A program made the translations under genes and the position numbers. A stretch of DNA of 53,412 nucleotides from Deltaproteobacteria bacterium (lineage in GTDB: Bacteria; Myxococcota; B64-G9), in the NCBI GenBank assembly GCA_030591445.1, contig JAUVBB010000003.1, forward strand, positions 1-53,412, in the 5' to 3' direction. Below are positions 25,170 to 33,247 of this stretch, in pieces (position 1 is the first letter of the stretch; the number at the start of each line of letters is the position of its first letter). Below the pieces are notes generated by a model that was not told the origin of the DNA, did no database searches, and worked only from the letters and a program-made list of their open reading frames with translations.

Positions 25170-26540
25170 ATGGAAGAGAAACTGTGCATCCTGATAGTCG
25201 ACGACGAAGAGGTCCTGCGGGAAATGCTTGGCAACTATTTACGCCAGGCCGGGCACGAGATAGAAGAGGCGGACAACGGGCATGCCGCGCTTGAAAAGTT
25301 GCGTTCGGGTCAATACGATCTGGCCCTGGTGGACATTCGTATGCCCAAGATGAGCGGATTGACCCTGTTGGAAAAAATCAGTGAGATCCATCCGAATCTT
25401 CCCGTGGTGATTATCACCGGGCATGGCACCATGGACACCGCCATTTCGGCCCTGAAACTAGGGGCAGTGGATTTTCTGCTTAAACCGGTCAAGTTGCAGG
25501 AACTAGACGCGGTCTTGGCGAAAGTCGCCCATGTTTCTCAATTGCGAAAAGACAAAAGCAGATTAAAGCAGACCATCGGTTTTATCCAGAGCACGACCCA
25601 TCCCCGCGGCAACGAAGGTGAGCTAAAGGGTGTCGATCCGGCTACGCAAGAGATCAGGAAGCAGATACAACTAGCGGTCAAGGGTCAATGCGATACCATT
25701 TTGATTACGGGCGACACTGGTACCGGCAAAGATGTCGTGGCCCGTGAAATCCACGCTTTAGCCAGCACACCGAAAGATCCCTTCATCCCGGTCAGTTGTC
25801 CCGCCATTCCCGATTCCCTGGTGGAGAGCGAGTTGTTTGGCCACGTAATGGGCGCTTTTACCGGTGCCATGGAAGACCGGGCCGGATGCTTCGAGCTGGC
25901 TCATGGGGGCAGCTTGTTCCTGGACGAGATCGGAGATTTGTCCGCGGCCGCCCAGGCCAAGTTGCTGCGGGTGCTGGAGACGCGTATGGTACGCCCATTG
26001 GGCGCTGCCCGGGAAATACAGGTAAAACTTAGGGTTATCGCGGCCACCAATGTTTCGCTGGAGGATGCAGTAAGAAATCGCAAGTTTAGAGCAGACCTCT
26101 TGTATCGTCTCAACGTTTATGCCATTCACTTGCTCCCCTTGCGCGAGCGCCCCAAGGATATTCTCCCCCTGGCCGATCATTTCCTGTCATCCTATGCCCA
26201 GGCCCGCAATCTACAATTTGACGGCTTTTCTCCAGAAGCTCGCCAACGACTCGAAGAGATGGACTATGCCGGAAACGTGCGTGAGCTTCGCAACATGGTC
26301 GAGCGCGCCGCCATATTACGAAGCGAAGGCCGCATCGAGGCCGATGACCTGATTCAGATGGGCCGACGCACTAAGCCGGTCAGCAATAATGCCAACCCAG
26401 TCGATAAAAAAGACGCCGAGCGCAAGCGTATCTTGGATGCCCTGGAAAAAACAAAATGGAACCGCCGTGAAGCGGCCAAAACCCTGGGCATTCCGTATTC
26501 CACCCTCCGCTATCGTATAGAGAAATTGAACATCTCTTGA
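25170..26540 (+). CDS. NtrC-family sigma-54 activator
   Basis: Response regulator that drives sigma-54 RNA polymerase. Receiver about 1-115 with phospho-Asp near 55 (LVDIRMPKMSG) and LKPVK. AAA+ domain about 150-370: Walker A GDTGTGKD (about 181), the sigma-54-contacting GAFTGA loop (about 228-233), Walker B LFLDEIGD, and the arginine-finger region. Fis-type helix-turn-helix at the end (KTKWNRREAAKTLGIPYSTLRYRIEKL). ATG 25170 with AAGG upstream is preferred over the track's GTG at 25161. A sigma-54 promoter with an upstream palindrome lies directly downstream at 26742, and another at 3187; both are candidate targets. Confidence 0.95.
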   Translation: MEEKLCILIVDDEEVLREMLGNYLRQAGHEIEEADNGHAALEKLRSGQYDLALVDIRMPKMSGLTLLEKISEIHPNLPVVIITGHGTMDTAISALKLGAVDFLLKPVKLQELDAVLAKVAHVSQLRKDKSRLKQTIGFIQSTTHPRGNEGELKGVDPATQEIRKQIQLAVKGQCDTILITGDTGTGKDVVAREIHALASTPKDPFIPVSCPAIPDSLVESELFGHVMGAFTGAMEDRAGCFELAHGGSLFLDEIGDLSAAAQAKLLRVLETRMVRPLGAAREIQVKLRVIAATNVSLEDAVRNRKFRADLLYRLNVYAIHLLPLRERPKDILPLADHFLSSYAQARNLQFDGFSPEARQRLEEMDYAGNVRELRNMVERAAILRSEGRIEADDLIQMGRRTKPVSNNANPVDKKDAERKRILDALEKTKWNRREAAKTLGIPYSTLRYRIEKLNIS

Positions 26541-26646
26541 TGGCGAAAGCCTAATCATTCAATTCATTTTCAGTGATGAGATACACGCGACGCTTGTCGG
26601 TCTGCTATCTAATGTTAATCTTGGTAACTTTTGTTAGTAAGAATTG

Positions 26647-26666
26647 ACAAGAAGGGCTGTTCTTGT
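26647..26666. promoter_or_regulatory. Inverted repeat, candidate enhancer for the sigma-54 promoter
   Basis: ACAAGAA-gggctg-TTCTTGT, perfect 7-base arms, centred about 86 bases upstream of the -24 box at 26742. Size and distance fit a binding site for a Fis-type activator such as the one encoded just upstream. The sequence differs from the palindrome at 3080. It could also fold as an RNA hairpin after the activator gene, but no T-run follows. Confidence 0.45.
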
Positions 26667-26741
26667 TTGCCGACAGGTCCCGGTCATAGAAAAACTACAA
26701 ACTTTAGGTAGGGTTACAAGGTTCGCTCCTGGGCGGTTTTG

Positions 26742-26756
26742 TGGCATGAGACTTGC
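26742..26756 (+). promoter_or_regulatory. Sigma-54 (-24/-12) promoter
   Basis: TGGCATGAGACTTGC against TGGCACGNNNNTTGC: a single mismatch (T for C at position 6) and correct spacing. Transcription would begin near 26768, about 32 bases before the ATG at 26800. It lies in the spacer immediately after the NtrC-type gene and should drive the receiver-GAF-DUF4388-PilZ run. Confidence 0.8.
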
Positions 26757-26799
26757 TTCTAAGATGTGAATTGCTTGGTCGCAGGAGGAGAAAGGGTTC

Positions 26800-27189
26800 A
26801 TGCGCATCTGTCTCACAGATTACCAACCCTTGGTGCTGACCATGCTCGGTGATTTTCTCAGGGATTTGGGGCACGAGGTTTTTTGCGCCAATTCGGGAGA
26901 ACAAATGCTGCAAGCGCTTGACCAAAGTGAGAAGCCAATAGACTTGGTGATTGCTGATTTGGAAATGCCGGGTTGCTCGGGCAATAGTCTGGTGCGCAAG
27001 CTTCACGAATTGTTTCCCAAAATCCCTATTATTTTGATGACCGGGGCGGCTTTGAATCTTTCTCCGCAGGATGCCCTGGCGAGTGGTGTTCAGGCTTTTC
27101 TGCGTAAACCCATTTGGTTGAGTGAGCTGGAGCTATTGCTGGCACGGATATCCCACCGTGACGCCAATGGGAAAGTTGAATCCCACTGA
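26800..27189 (+). CDS. Single-domain response regulator behind a sigma-54 promoter
   Basis: 129-residue receiver. The phospho-Asp is near residue 53 (IADLEMPGCSG), Thr in LMTGAA, Lys in LRKPI. The acid pocket reads LTDYQP, with Tyr in place of the second acid, so metal binding and phosphorylation kinetics may differ. The ribosome-binding site is strong (AGGAGGAG). It is the first gene after the sigma-54 promoter and is followed at 37 bases by the GAF protein. Its kinase could be the one at 24126 or another. Confidence 0.88.
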   Translation: MRICLTDYQPLVLTMLGDFLRDLGHEVFCANSGEQMLQALDQSEKPIDLVIADLEMPGCSGNSLVRKLHELFPKIPIILMTGAALNLSPQDALASGVQAFLRKPIWLSELELLLARISHRDANGKVESH

Positions 27190-27226
27190 AAGAAGCGGCC
27201 GGCGATAGTACGCTCAGGAGGAAGAA

Positions 27227-28066
27227 ATGACGGAAAAACAGGTTCCGGAAAATGCATTGCGCATGCTTCAGGTTTTCGAAGAAGGCAAACGCTTTACGGA
27301 AGATCTGATGAAAGAGAACGAGAATCTGCGCCTGGTGGTGGCCAAGCTCAAGAATGAGAGCAAGGAACTGGAGAAAAAATACATCCAGGTGGATGTGCCA
27401 CGCATGCGCGAGAAGATGCGAATTTTGGAGGCGGAACTTCACGAATCGCGAGAAGAGAACGAAGAACTGCGGAACCAGTTTTCTTCGGTGGAGGAAGAGA
27501 ACCGGGAGTTTGCCGATCGCTACATCCAGGTGGAGCGGCAGAACTCTGATTTGATCAACATGTATGTGGCAACTTATCGCCTGCACTCCACCCTGGATTA
27601 TGACGAGGTTCTTCAGGTCGTGAAGGAAATCATCATCAACATGATCGGAACCGAATCCTTCGGCATATATTTGATTGATGAAAAAGAGAAGCGACTGGTC
27701 ATGATTGCCAACGAAGGCCTGGATGTCCAGAGCAATGAGTCGGTTCCACTGGCCGAGGGCTCGCTGGGCAAAGCGGCGCAGACCGGTCAAATTGTGTTGC
27801 GCGAGGACGTACATACCCAAAACGCAGACAGCGAGCCTATCGCTTGTGTGCCCTTGAAGGTAGGGGATCGAGTCATGGGCGTCATCGGTATCCAAAGTCT
27901 GCTGTTACAGAAGGATGGGTTTCAGGCACTGGACCACGAGTTGTTCGAAATGTTGGGTGGCCACGCTGCCACCGCGATTTACGGGGCCCGGCTTTACTCC
28001 GTTTCGGAAAGAAAGCGCAGTACCCTGGAGGGTTTTATCGACCTGATTAAATCGGACGGGAGTTAG
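27227..28066 (+). CDS. Coiled-coil GAF-domain protein
   Basis: 279 residues, cytoplasmic. The first 120 form a long charged coiled coil (KENENLRLVVAKLKNESKELEKK and similar heptads). A GAF domain follows (about 125-260: LDYDEVLQVVKEII, GIYLIDEKEKRL, GVIGIQS), then a short helical tail. No catalytic domain, so it probably senses a small ligand and acts through its coiled coil as a partner of the other module proteins. A good GGAGGA site precedes ATG 27227. Second gene of the sigma-54 operon. Confidence 0.85.
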   Translation: MTEKQVPENALRMLQVFEEGKRFTEDLMKENENLRLVVAKLKNESKELEKKYIQVDVPRMREKMRILEAELHESREENEELRNQFSSVEEENREFADRYIQVERQNSDLINMYVATYRLHSTLDYDEVLQVVKEIIINMIGTESFGIYLIDEKEKRLVMIANEGLDVQSNESVPLAEGSLGKAAQTGQIVLREDVHTQNADSEPIACVPLKVGDRVMGVIGIQSLLLQKDGFQALDHELFEMLGGHAATAIYGARLYSVSERKRSTLEGFIDLIKSDGS

Positions 28067-28094
28067 TACCCGATAAAGATTTGGGAGGAGAGAC

Positions 28095-29978
28095 ATGGCA
28101 TTTAGCGGCAATCTGGAAGATCTGGCAATCGCCGATGTGTTGCAATTGCTTCATGTCTCGAGAAAATCGGGAACGCTGCGTTTGACAGGCCCGGAAGGTG
28201 AAGTTGCCATCGCCTTCAAGGACGGGGATGTTATCGGTGCCAATCATCCTTCCAAAAAAATCAACATCGGTGGAATTCTTGTAAAGCGTGGAGACGTGAC
28301 CGAACAAGACATTGACCAGGCAGTGGCCCAACAGCAAGAGGCGGGACAACAGCGCCGGCCTTTGTTGGCTACCTTGGTCGCAATGGGCTGTGTGGATGAA
28401 AAAAAGGGTTGGCGGGCACTGGAAAATCTTATCGAAGAGACCTTGATTGAAATCGTGGCCTGGCGATCGGGAGAGTTTGGCTTCGAAGTAGATAATATTG
28501 AGGTTTTCGATGAGTTTCGGCATTTTCCCGAGAGTATGTCTCCCATGATGCCGATGGATACCCAGAGACTGCTCATGGATGCCATTCGCATTCTGGACGA
28601 ACGCAACCAGGGGGCTCCGGTGTGTTCCTTGGCTACCGAAGACGAGTTGCCATCCAACTCGGATCCTGAACCAGAACCAGAACCAGTACCTAAGCCAAGG
28701 CCGGAACCAGAATCTGAACCTGACTGCGTGCCCATGGAACTATGGGCAGAAGAGGAGACGGACACTAGCTACGTCGTGCAAGCCATGACGGCGCCGGAGC
28801 AAGCGCAGGAAAAACCTACGGCGGCACAGATCCTATCAGAAGTGAGTCCGATGGACGCCGACAAGTTACTTTCTTCGATGGAAGTGAGCGACCAGCCGAC
28901 CGATAATAGAAGCCGCGCCGATCGTAAAGTGACGGTTTTTTGTCAGGACGGCTTCGTTAAACACTCCTTGCATACGGTAGGCAAAGGGGAAGGCATCGAG
29001 ATTTTCACCACGGAAATTGATCGGGACATTCTCCGGCGTCTGGATGGTTGGATTCGAGACGACAAGTTGCCGGTACTGGTTGCCGACATGTCCGTAGCTG
29101 CCAATGGTGAACAGTGGTTGCGAAAAGGAAAACGTTTGTTACAAAGAGCCCAAAATCTGCATTCCGAAGTGACTGTGGTTGTGCTAACCGACGGCGGGAT
29201 GGAGGCACAGAAGAAGGCATTTTCTCTGGGGGCCAAGACGGTGCTGGTCCGCCCGGTGAGAAGCGAACAAGCCGACCAATACGTAGTGCAGATGAAAACA
29301 TTTTTTCAGGTGCTGATCGCTTGTTTCAACTCGGCCTTCGGCCAACGAGATGCCATGGTGCGGAGAGTAGCCCAATGCATGCAGCAGATGGCCATGCTGC
29401 GCCAACGCGTCAATGAGATCCAGTGGGGCGGCGAAGAGTCGCCCGAGATTTCCTTGGTGGTATTAAAGTACGTGGCCGATTTCCTGGACCGCTGCATCAT
29501 ATTCCTGGTGCGTCGGGGTGATCTCATTGGCCTGGGTGCCTTTGGAGTGGATGATTGTGGCGAAACGCTGTCTTCCGCCGTGGTGAAGCTTAAAATTCCG
29601 CTGGCCGAAACATCCATTCTTAAGGATGTGGTGGAAGGGGGAATGGTGTTCCAGGGTGTCTGCCATGATCCATTGCTCTACGATCGCTTATATAAAAACA
29701 TCGGAGCTCCGGCCAGCCCGGAAGTGGTGTTGTTGCCCCTGAAAACCTCCGAAAGCACCGTAGCTTTGATCTACGGCGATTTCGGCCCTTATCCAGCAGC
29801 CCCGGTGCAAACCGATGCCTTGGAAATCATGGCTTGCCAGGCAGGGATGGCTTTTCAGATTGCCCTGTTGCGCAGAAGTGTTGATGCCGGCAAATTGAAA
29901 CCAGAAAAAAAAGAAACGAAAACGGTGAAACTCGCCCGTGATAAGGACCAGCGGGATAATAGTTTGGGGGTCCAATGA
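28095..29978 (+). CDS. DUF4388 (PATAN) - pseudoreceiver - GAF-like protein
   Basis: 627 residues. The N-terminal DUF4388 is complete (MAFSGNLEDLAIADVLQLLHVSRKSG...), followed by helices on to about residue 175. A disordered Pro-Glu linker (PEPEPEPVPKPRPEPESEPD) and an acidic stretch run to about 270. Residues about 275-395 resemble a receiver fold (KVTVFCQDG, LVADMSVA, VVVLTDGG, VLVRPVR), but the acid pair and the conserved Lys are missing (RP instead of KP), so it is probably inactive. The C-terminal 200 residues look GAF-like. Its last bases overlap the next start (ATGA), implying coupled translation with the PilZ-pseudoreceiver gene. DUF4388 is linked with polarity and motility proteins in myxobacteria; the exact role here is unknown. 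Confidence 0.8.
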   Translation: MAFSGNLEDLAIADVLQLLHVSRKSGTLRLTGPEGEVAIAFKDGDVIGANHPSKKINIGGILVKRGDVTEQDIDQAVAQQQEAGQQRRPLLATLVAMGCVDEKKGWRALENLIEETLIEIVAWRSGEFGFEVDNIEVFDEFRHFPESMSPMMPMDTQRLLMDAIRILDERNQGAPVCSLATEDELPSNSDPEPEPEPVPKPRPEPESEPDCVPMELWAEEETDTSYVVQAMTAPEQAQEKPTAAQILSEVSPMDADKLLSSMEVSDQPTDNRSRADRKVTVFCQDGFVKHSLHTVGKGEGIEIFTTEIDRDILRRLDGWIRDDKLPVLVADMSVAANGEQWLRKGKRLLQRAQNLHSEVTVVVLTDGGMEAQKKAFSLGAKTVLVRPVRSEQADQYVVQMKTFFQVLIACFNSAFGQRDAMVRRVAQCMQQMAMLRQRVNEIQWGGEESPEISLVVLKYVADFLDRCIIFLVRRGDLIGLGAFGVDDCGETLSSAVVKLKIPLAETSILKDVVEGGMVFQGVCHDPLLYDRLYKNIGAPASPEVVLLPLKTSESTVALIYGDFGPYPAAPVQTDALEIMACQAGMAFQIALLRRSVDAGKLKPEKKETKTVKLARDKDQRDNSLGVQ

Positions 29979-30784
29979 GCAAGGAAAGAAGAGAATTTCC
30001 CCGGATCGAGCGCGTGCTCAAGGTTAGCTACCAGGACTCCAAGGCCTTGGCTGATTACACCGAGAACTTCAGCGAAGAGGGCGTGTTCATCAATACCGAA
30101 CAAGAATTGGCAATCGGAACCCCCATTGTTTTCGAAGTCTCCATGCCCGGACTCATCCAGCCACTGCAACTTAAGGGAGAAGTGGCCTGGTGCCGACCGG
30201 CGCGAAGTGTCGACGATGCTCAGTCAGCGGGGGTAGGAATCCGGCTTAAATTTGACCAGGAGATGACCCGGGAACGAGTGGGGCAGTTGCTGCGGCAATC
30301 CGATTGCCAGGGCAAGGAATCGGGGCCACGCCAGAGCCAGGAAAAGTGCATCATCTTGCTCGCCGAGGACAATAGCTGGACCAAAGATTTGTTTCTGCAT
30401 GCGCTTAAGTATCGTACCGGCCTGGATCTCAATCAACTTGAAATCCTTGACGTGAGCAATGCCGAAGAGGCTTGGAAACTGCTGCAGAACCAGGAGTTGA
30501 ATCTGGTGATCATCGAGTGGAGATTGTGTCGAAATCCTGATTACAACATCCTGCAATTGGTTCGTTCTCAGAACCGCCCAGGCGCGCTGAGCGTGGTCGT
30601 AGTAGGTGGAAGCGATGAGGAACGAGGCCAGGCCTTGGCTGCCGGGGCTGATGTTTATTTGCGCCGACCCATCCCCGCCAAAGGTCTGATAAACACCGTT
30701 TGCTCCCTTTTGGGTTTCGAACAAAAAAGAGCAGCCAAGAATCCAATCAGCGATTCCTTGACACCCGACGGCTTCGCCTGCTAA
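29975..30784 (+). CDS. PilZ - pseudoreceiver protein
   Basis: 269 residues. PilZ about 1-110, with both c-di-GMP motifs (REFPR and NFSEEG). The receiver-like domain about 120-255 starts with a normal acid pocket (LLAEDNSW), but the phospho-Asp position is Glu (VIIEWRL, about 181) and the conserved Lys is Arg (LRRPI). It therefore cannot be phosphorylated in the usual way and may be locked in an active-like state, since Glu can mimic phospho-Asp (inference). It overlaps the upstream gene by 4 bases (ATGA). Last gene of the sigma-54 run unless transcription continues into the kinase 43 bases on. Confidence 0.87.
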   Translation: MSKERREFPRIERVLKVSYQDSKALADYTENFSEEGVFINTEQELAIGTPIVFEVSMPGLIQPLQLKGEVAWCRPARSVDDAQSAGVGIRLKFDQEMTRERVGQLLRQSDCQGKESGPRQSQEKCIILLAEDNSWTKDLFLHALKYRTGLDLNQLEILDVSNAEEAWKLLQNQELNLVIIEWRLCRNPDYNILQLVRSQNRPGALSVVVVGGSDEERGQALAAGADVYLRRPIPAKGLINTVCSLLGFEQKRAAKNPISDSLTPDGFAC

Positions 30785-30803
30785 ATTGAAACCACTGTAA
30801 AAA

Positions 30804-30817
30804 CCTTGTTTTCAAGG
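30804..30817 (+). other. Small hairpin overlapping the kinase ribosome-binding site
   Basis: CCTTG-tttt-CAAGG, 5 perfect pairs. The AAGGA ribosome-binding site (30814-30818) of the kinase at 30828 lies in the 3' arm, so folding would hide most of it. It may tune translation. The stem is short and could open easily. Confidence 0.35.
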
Positions 30818-30827
30818 ACGTTTAGGC

Positions 30828-32411
30828 ATGTTTCAGCCTGTTCATTTCGGAAAATATTACCTCTATGAGCGCTTGGCTGTGGGCGGTATGGCCGAGATCT
30901 ACAAGGCCAAACTGTACGGCGTTGATGGTTTCGAAAAGAACATGGTGGTCAAACAGATTCTGACCCAATACGCCCGTCATGAAGAGTTTGTGCAGATGTT
31001 CGTCGATGAGGCCAAAATCTGCGTTTCTTTGTCTCATGGCAATATTGTTCCGGTCTACGAACTGGGACAAATAGAAGATATCTACTTCATTGCCATGGAT
31101 TGGGTCGATGGCAAGAACCTGGGCGAATTACTCGATGCCGGGCTCGACCGTGAAATGCCTCTGTCCGTGCCCCATGCTTTGTACATCACCAGTGAGATTC
31201 TGGCCGGTCTCGATTATGCCCACCGCAAGACCGATGAGCATGGCGAGGCGCTGCACATTGTCCACCGCGATGTCTCTCCCCAAAATGTGATCATCTCCTT
31301 CGAAGGCGAGGTCAAAATCGTCGATTTTGGTATCGCCCGGGCCGCCACCAAGGCCCACGCTACCGAAGCCGGAGTCATCAAGGGAAAATTCGGTTACATG
31401 TCGCCCGAGCAGGCCCAGGGCAAAGAGGTCGATGGTCGCTCTGATGTTTTTGCCACTGGTATCCTGCTCTATGAAATGTTGACCTTGGAACGCTTGTTTC
31501 ATAGCGATAGCTCTGTGTTCACCCTAGAGCGGGTCAAGCGGGCCGACATTCCTACTCCCTCGCGCACCAATCCCAAACTTCCGCCTCAACTCGATGCCAT
31601 CGTATTTAAGGCCTTGGAGCGAAATTCACGCAAACGCTACCAATCGGCCGGGGAAATGCGCAAAGACATCAACAAATTTCTGTTCCAGCTGGAACAAGAA
31701 GCATCTGCCAATACCGTGACTACCTACATGCAGGGGCTTTTCTCCGAGGAGTTGGTGAAGCGCAAGCGGCAAGGACCACTACCGCGTCCTCTGCCACCTG
31801 CCGCCGCGGTACCGGTAGCTGCGCAGGCTCCGGTCGATGCACCTTCACCACCAGCGTCAGGACCCGCGGTGACGGCTCCGGCGGGTCCACAAGATTTGTT
31901 CGGGGCAAGTTCGGTTGCCTCGTCGGCGGTAGATATTGGCGAGCTCGAAACCATGGAGGAATCACGGCTTGATATGGGTGTGGCCGAGGAACCGCTCGAC
32001 CTCGATTTTACCTATGGGGGCGCGGCCAAGCGGGCCAAGTGGTTGGTGATATCTTTAGTGCTGGCTGCTTTGGTTCTGGGTTATGTCTTTTTGCGCGCGC
32101 CGATTTCCAGCATGTTTTCAACCATGGGTCGCGTGGTCGATGAATCTTCTGCGCGATTGGCCCAGAAGGATTTGGGTACCATTCTGGTACGCAGCCAACC
32201 CTCCGGTGCCGCCGTCTATTTTGGCAACCGGAAAATTGGCAGCACCAACATGAGAATCAGGAAAATCGACCCGGAAATCGAGTATGAGCTGGTTTTGACC
32301 ATGGAAGGCTATCCGCCCTGGGCTCGAAAGATACTGCCCTCGGATTGGCGGCAAAATAAAAAAATGGAAATTCAGATTTTCAAGGACTGGGCGGCAGACA
32401 GTCTTCATTGA
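30828..32411 (+). CDS. Membrane Ser/Thr protein kinase with PEGA domain
   Basis: 527 residues. Kinase domain about 8-290: VGGMAEIYKA loop (GGMAE is common in myxobacterial kinases), MVVKQI, HRDVSPQNV with catalytic Asp near 148, DFGIAR, FGYMSPEQ. The catalytic loop Lys is replaced by Ser (DVSPQN instead of DxKPxN), frequent in this subfamily. A Pro/Ala-rich linker, one membrane helix near 405-427, then an external PEGA domain (ILVRSQPSGAAVYFGNRKIG...) that probably binds the cell wall. The kinase would act in the cytoplasm. It lies 43 bases after the PilZ-pseudoreceiver gene and 14 before the coiled-coil gene. Confidence 0.92.
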   Translation: MFQPVHFGKYYLYERLAVGGMAEIYKAKLYGVDGFEKNMVVKQILTQYARHEEFVQMFVDEAKICVSLSHGNIVPVYELGQIEDIYFIAMDWVDGKNLGELLDAGLDREMPLSVPHALYITSEILAGLDYAHRKTDEHGEALHIVHRDVSPQNVIISFEGEVKIVDFGIARAATKAHATEAGVIKGKFGYMSPEQAQGKEVDGRSDVFATGILLYEMLTLERLFHSDSSVFTLERVKRADIPTPSRTNPKLPPQLDAIVFKALERNSRKRYQSAGEMRKDINKFLFQLEQEASANTVTTYMQGLFSEELVKRKRQGPLPRPLPPAAAVPVAAQAPVDAPSPPASGPAVTAPAGPQDLFGASSVASSAVDIGELETMEESRLDMGVAEEPLDLDFTYGGAAKRAKWLVISLVLAALVLGYVFLRAPISSMFSTMGRVVDESSARLAQKDLGTILVRSQPSGAAVYFGNRKIGSTNMRIRKIDPEIEYELVLTMEGYPPWARKILPSDWRQNKKMEIQIFKDWAADSLH

Positions 32412-32425
32412 GGAACTCGTTAGAT

Positions 32426-33247
32426 ATGGCAAGCAAACTTCACAAAGCACAGGACCAACTCGAGCAACTCCTTCGCGACCTTGGTCAAAAAGCGCAAATG
32501 TTGGGGCTTTTCGACCAAGGCGATCCGGCCCGGGTGGCAGCCTACCAGGAGGCCGAGCAAGCAAATGCCGATCGGCAAACCGAATTGGATTTCATCCTGG
32601 CGGAAATCAGCGAGGAGGAGCGGGACCGGGAGGAACGAAAAAGGGCGTTGCAGGTTGAGATCTCACAAATGAAGGTTTCAAAGGATAAACTCAACATAAC
32701 CAAAAGCGTAAAACGGGGCAAAGTGGGCGGACTGGAAAAAAAATTGGCCGGGCTCGAATACGACTTTAAATTCGAGCAACGGGAATTGGCCGACGAGCTT
32801 CACAAGCAGAAAAAACAACAGGAACGGGAGAACCCGGACCGGGTGAAATATCACACCAGCAATATCAAGCGCATGAAGTTGAAGATGTTGAAGCAAACCA
32901 AGGAAATGGAATCATTGCGCCGCCAGATAGATAAATTTGAACAGCCGGCCCAAGAATTAGAGCAACAAAAAAGTTCGACCAAAGAGCGCATTCACGATCT
33001 GCGCGACGAGTTAGCCCGGCTGGGCAAAGAGGGAAGCACCAAGGAGAATCCCTCGGTACTGGAGCAGCAAAAAGTGGGGAAGGACAAGGAAGTCAGGCGC
33101 TCCGGTCTGCACCAGCTTAGTTGTCTGGCTGATGTGGCCGAGAGCTTGTATGACCGCCGCCTTGACCATCCGGTCTTACGCAAGTATTACCGAGATATTG
33201 AGCGGGTCGTCGAGCTGATAGATGACCTTCAGGAGCCTTTCTCATGA
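32426..33247 (+). CDS. Long coiled-coil protein
   Basis: 273 residues, almost wholly charged helix with Lys, Glu and Gln heptads and no membrane segment or signal. No family is recognised; there is loose likeness to Zn-ribbon or septation-type coiled coils, but no Cys cluster. ATG 32426 is chosen; the track's TTG at 32408 overlaps the kinase stop. It lies 14 bases after the kinase and overlaps the following lipoprotein start by 4 bases (ATGA). This position suggests that it and the lipoprotein belong functionally with the kinase, perhaps as scaffold or substrate (inference). Confidence 0.72.
   Translation: MASKLHKAQDQLEQLLRDLGQKAQMLGLFDQGDPARVAAYQEAEQANADRQTELDFILAEISEEERDREERKRALQVEISQMKVSKDKLNITKSVKRGKVGGLEKKLAGLEYDFKFEQRELADELHKQKKQQERENPDRVKYHTSNIKRMKLKMLKQTKEMESLRRQIDKFEQPAQELEQQKSSTKERIHDLRDELARLGKEGSTKENPSVLEQQKVGKDKEVRRSGLHQLSCLADVAESLYDRRLDHPVLRKYYRDIERVVELIDDLQEPFS

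Noticed and set aside
27029-27895. 288-residue minus-strand ORF
   Set aside because: It is the mirror of the coiled-coil GAF gene, whose strand has clear domains and a good ribosome-binding site.
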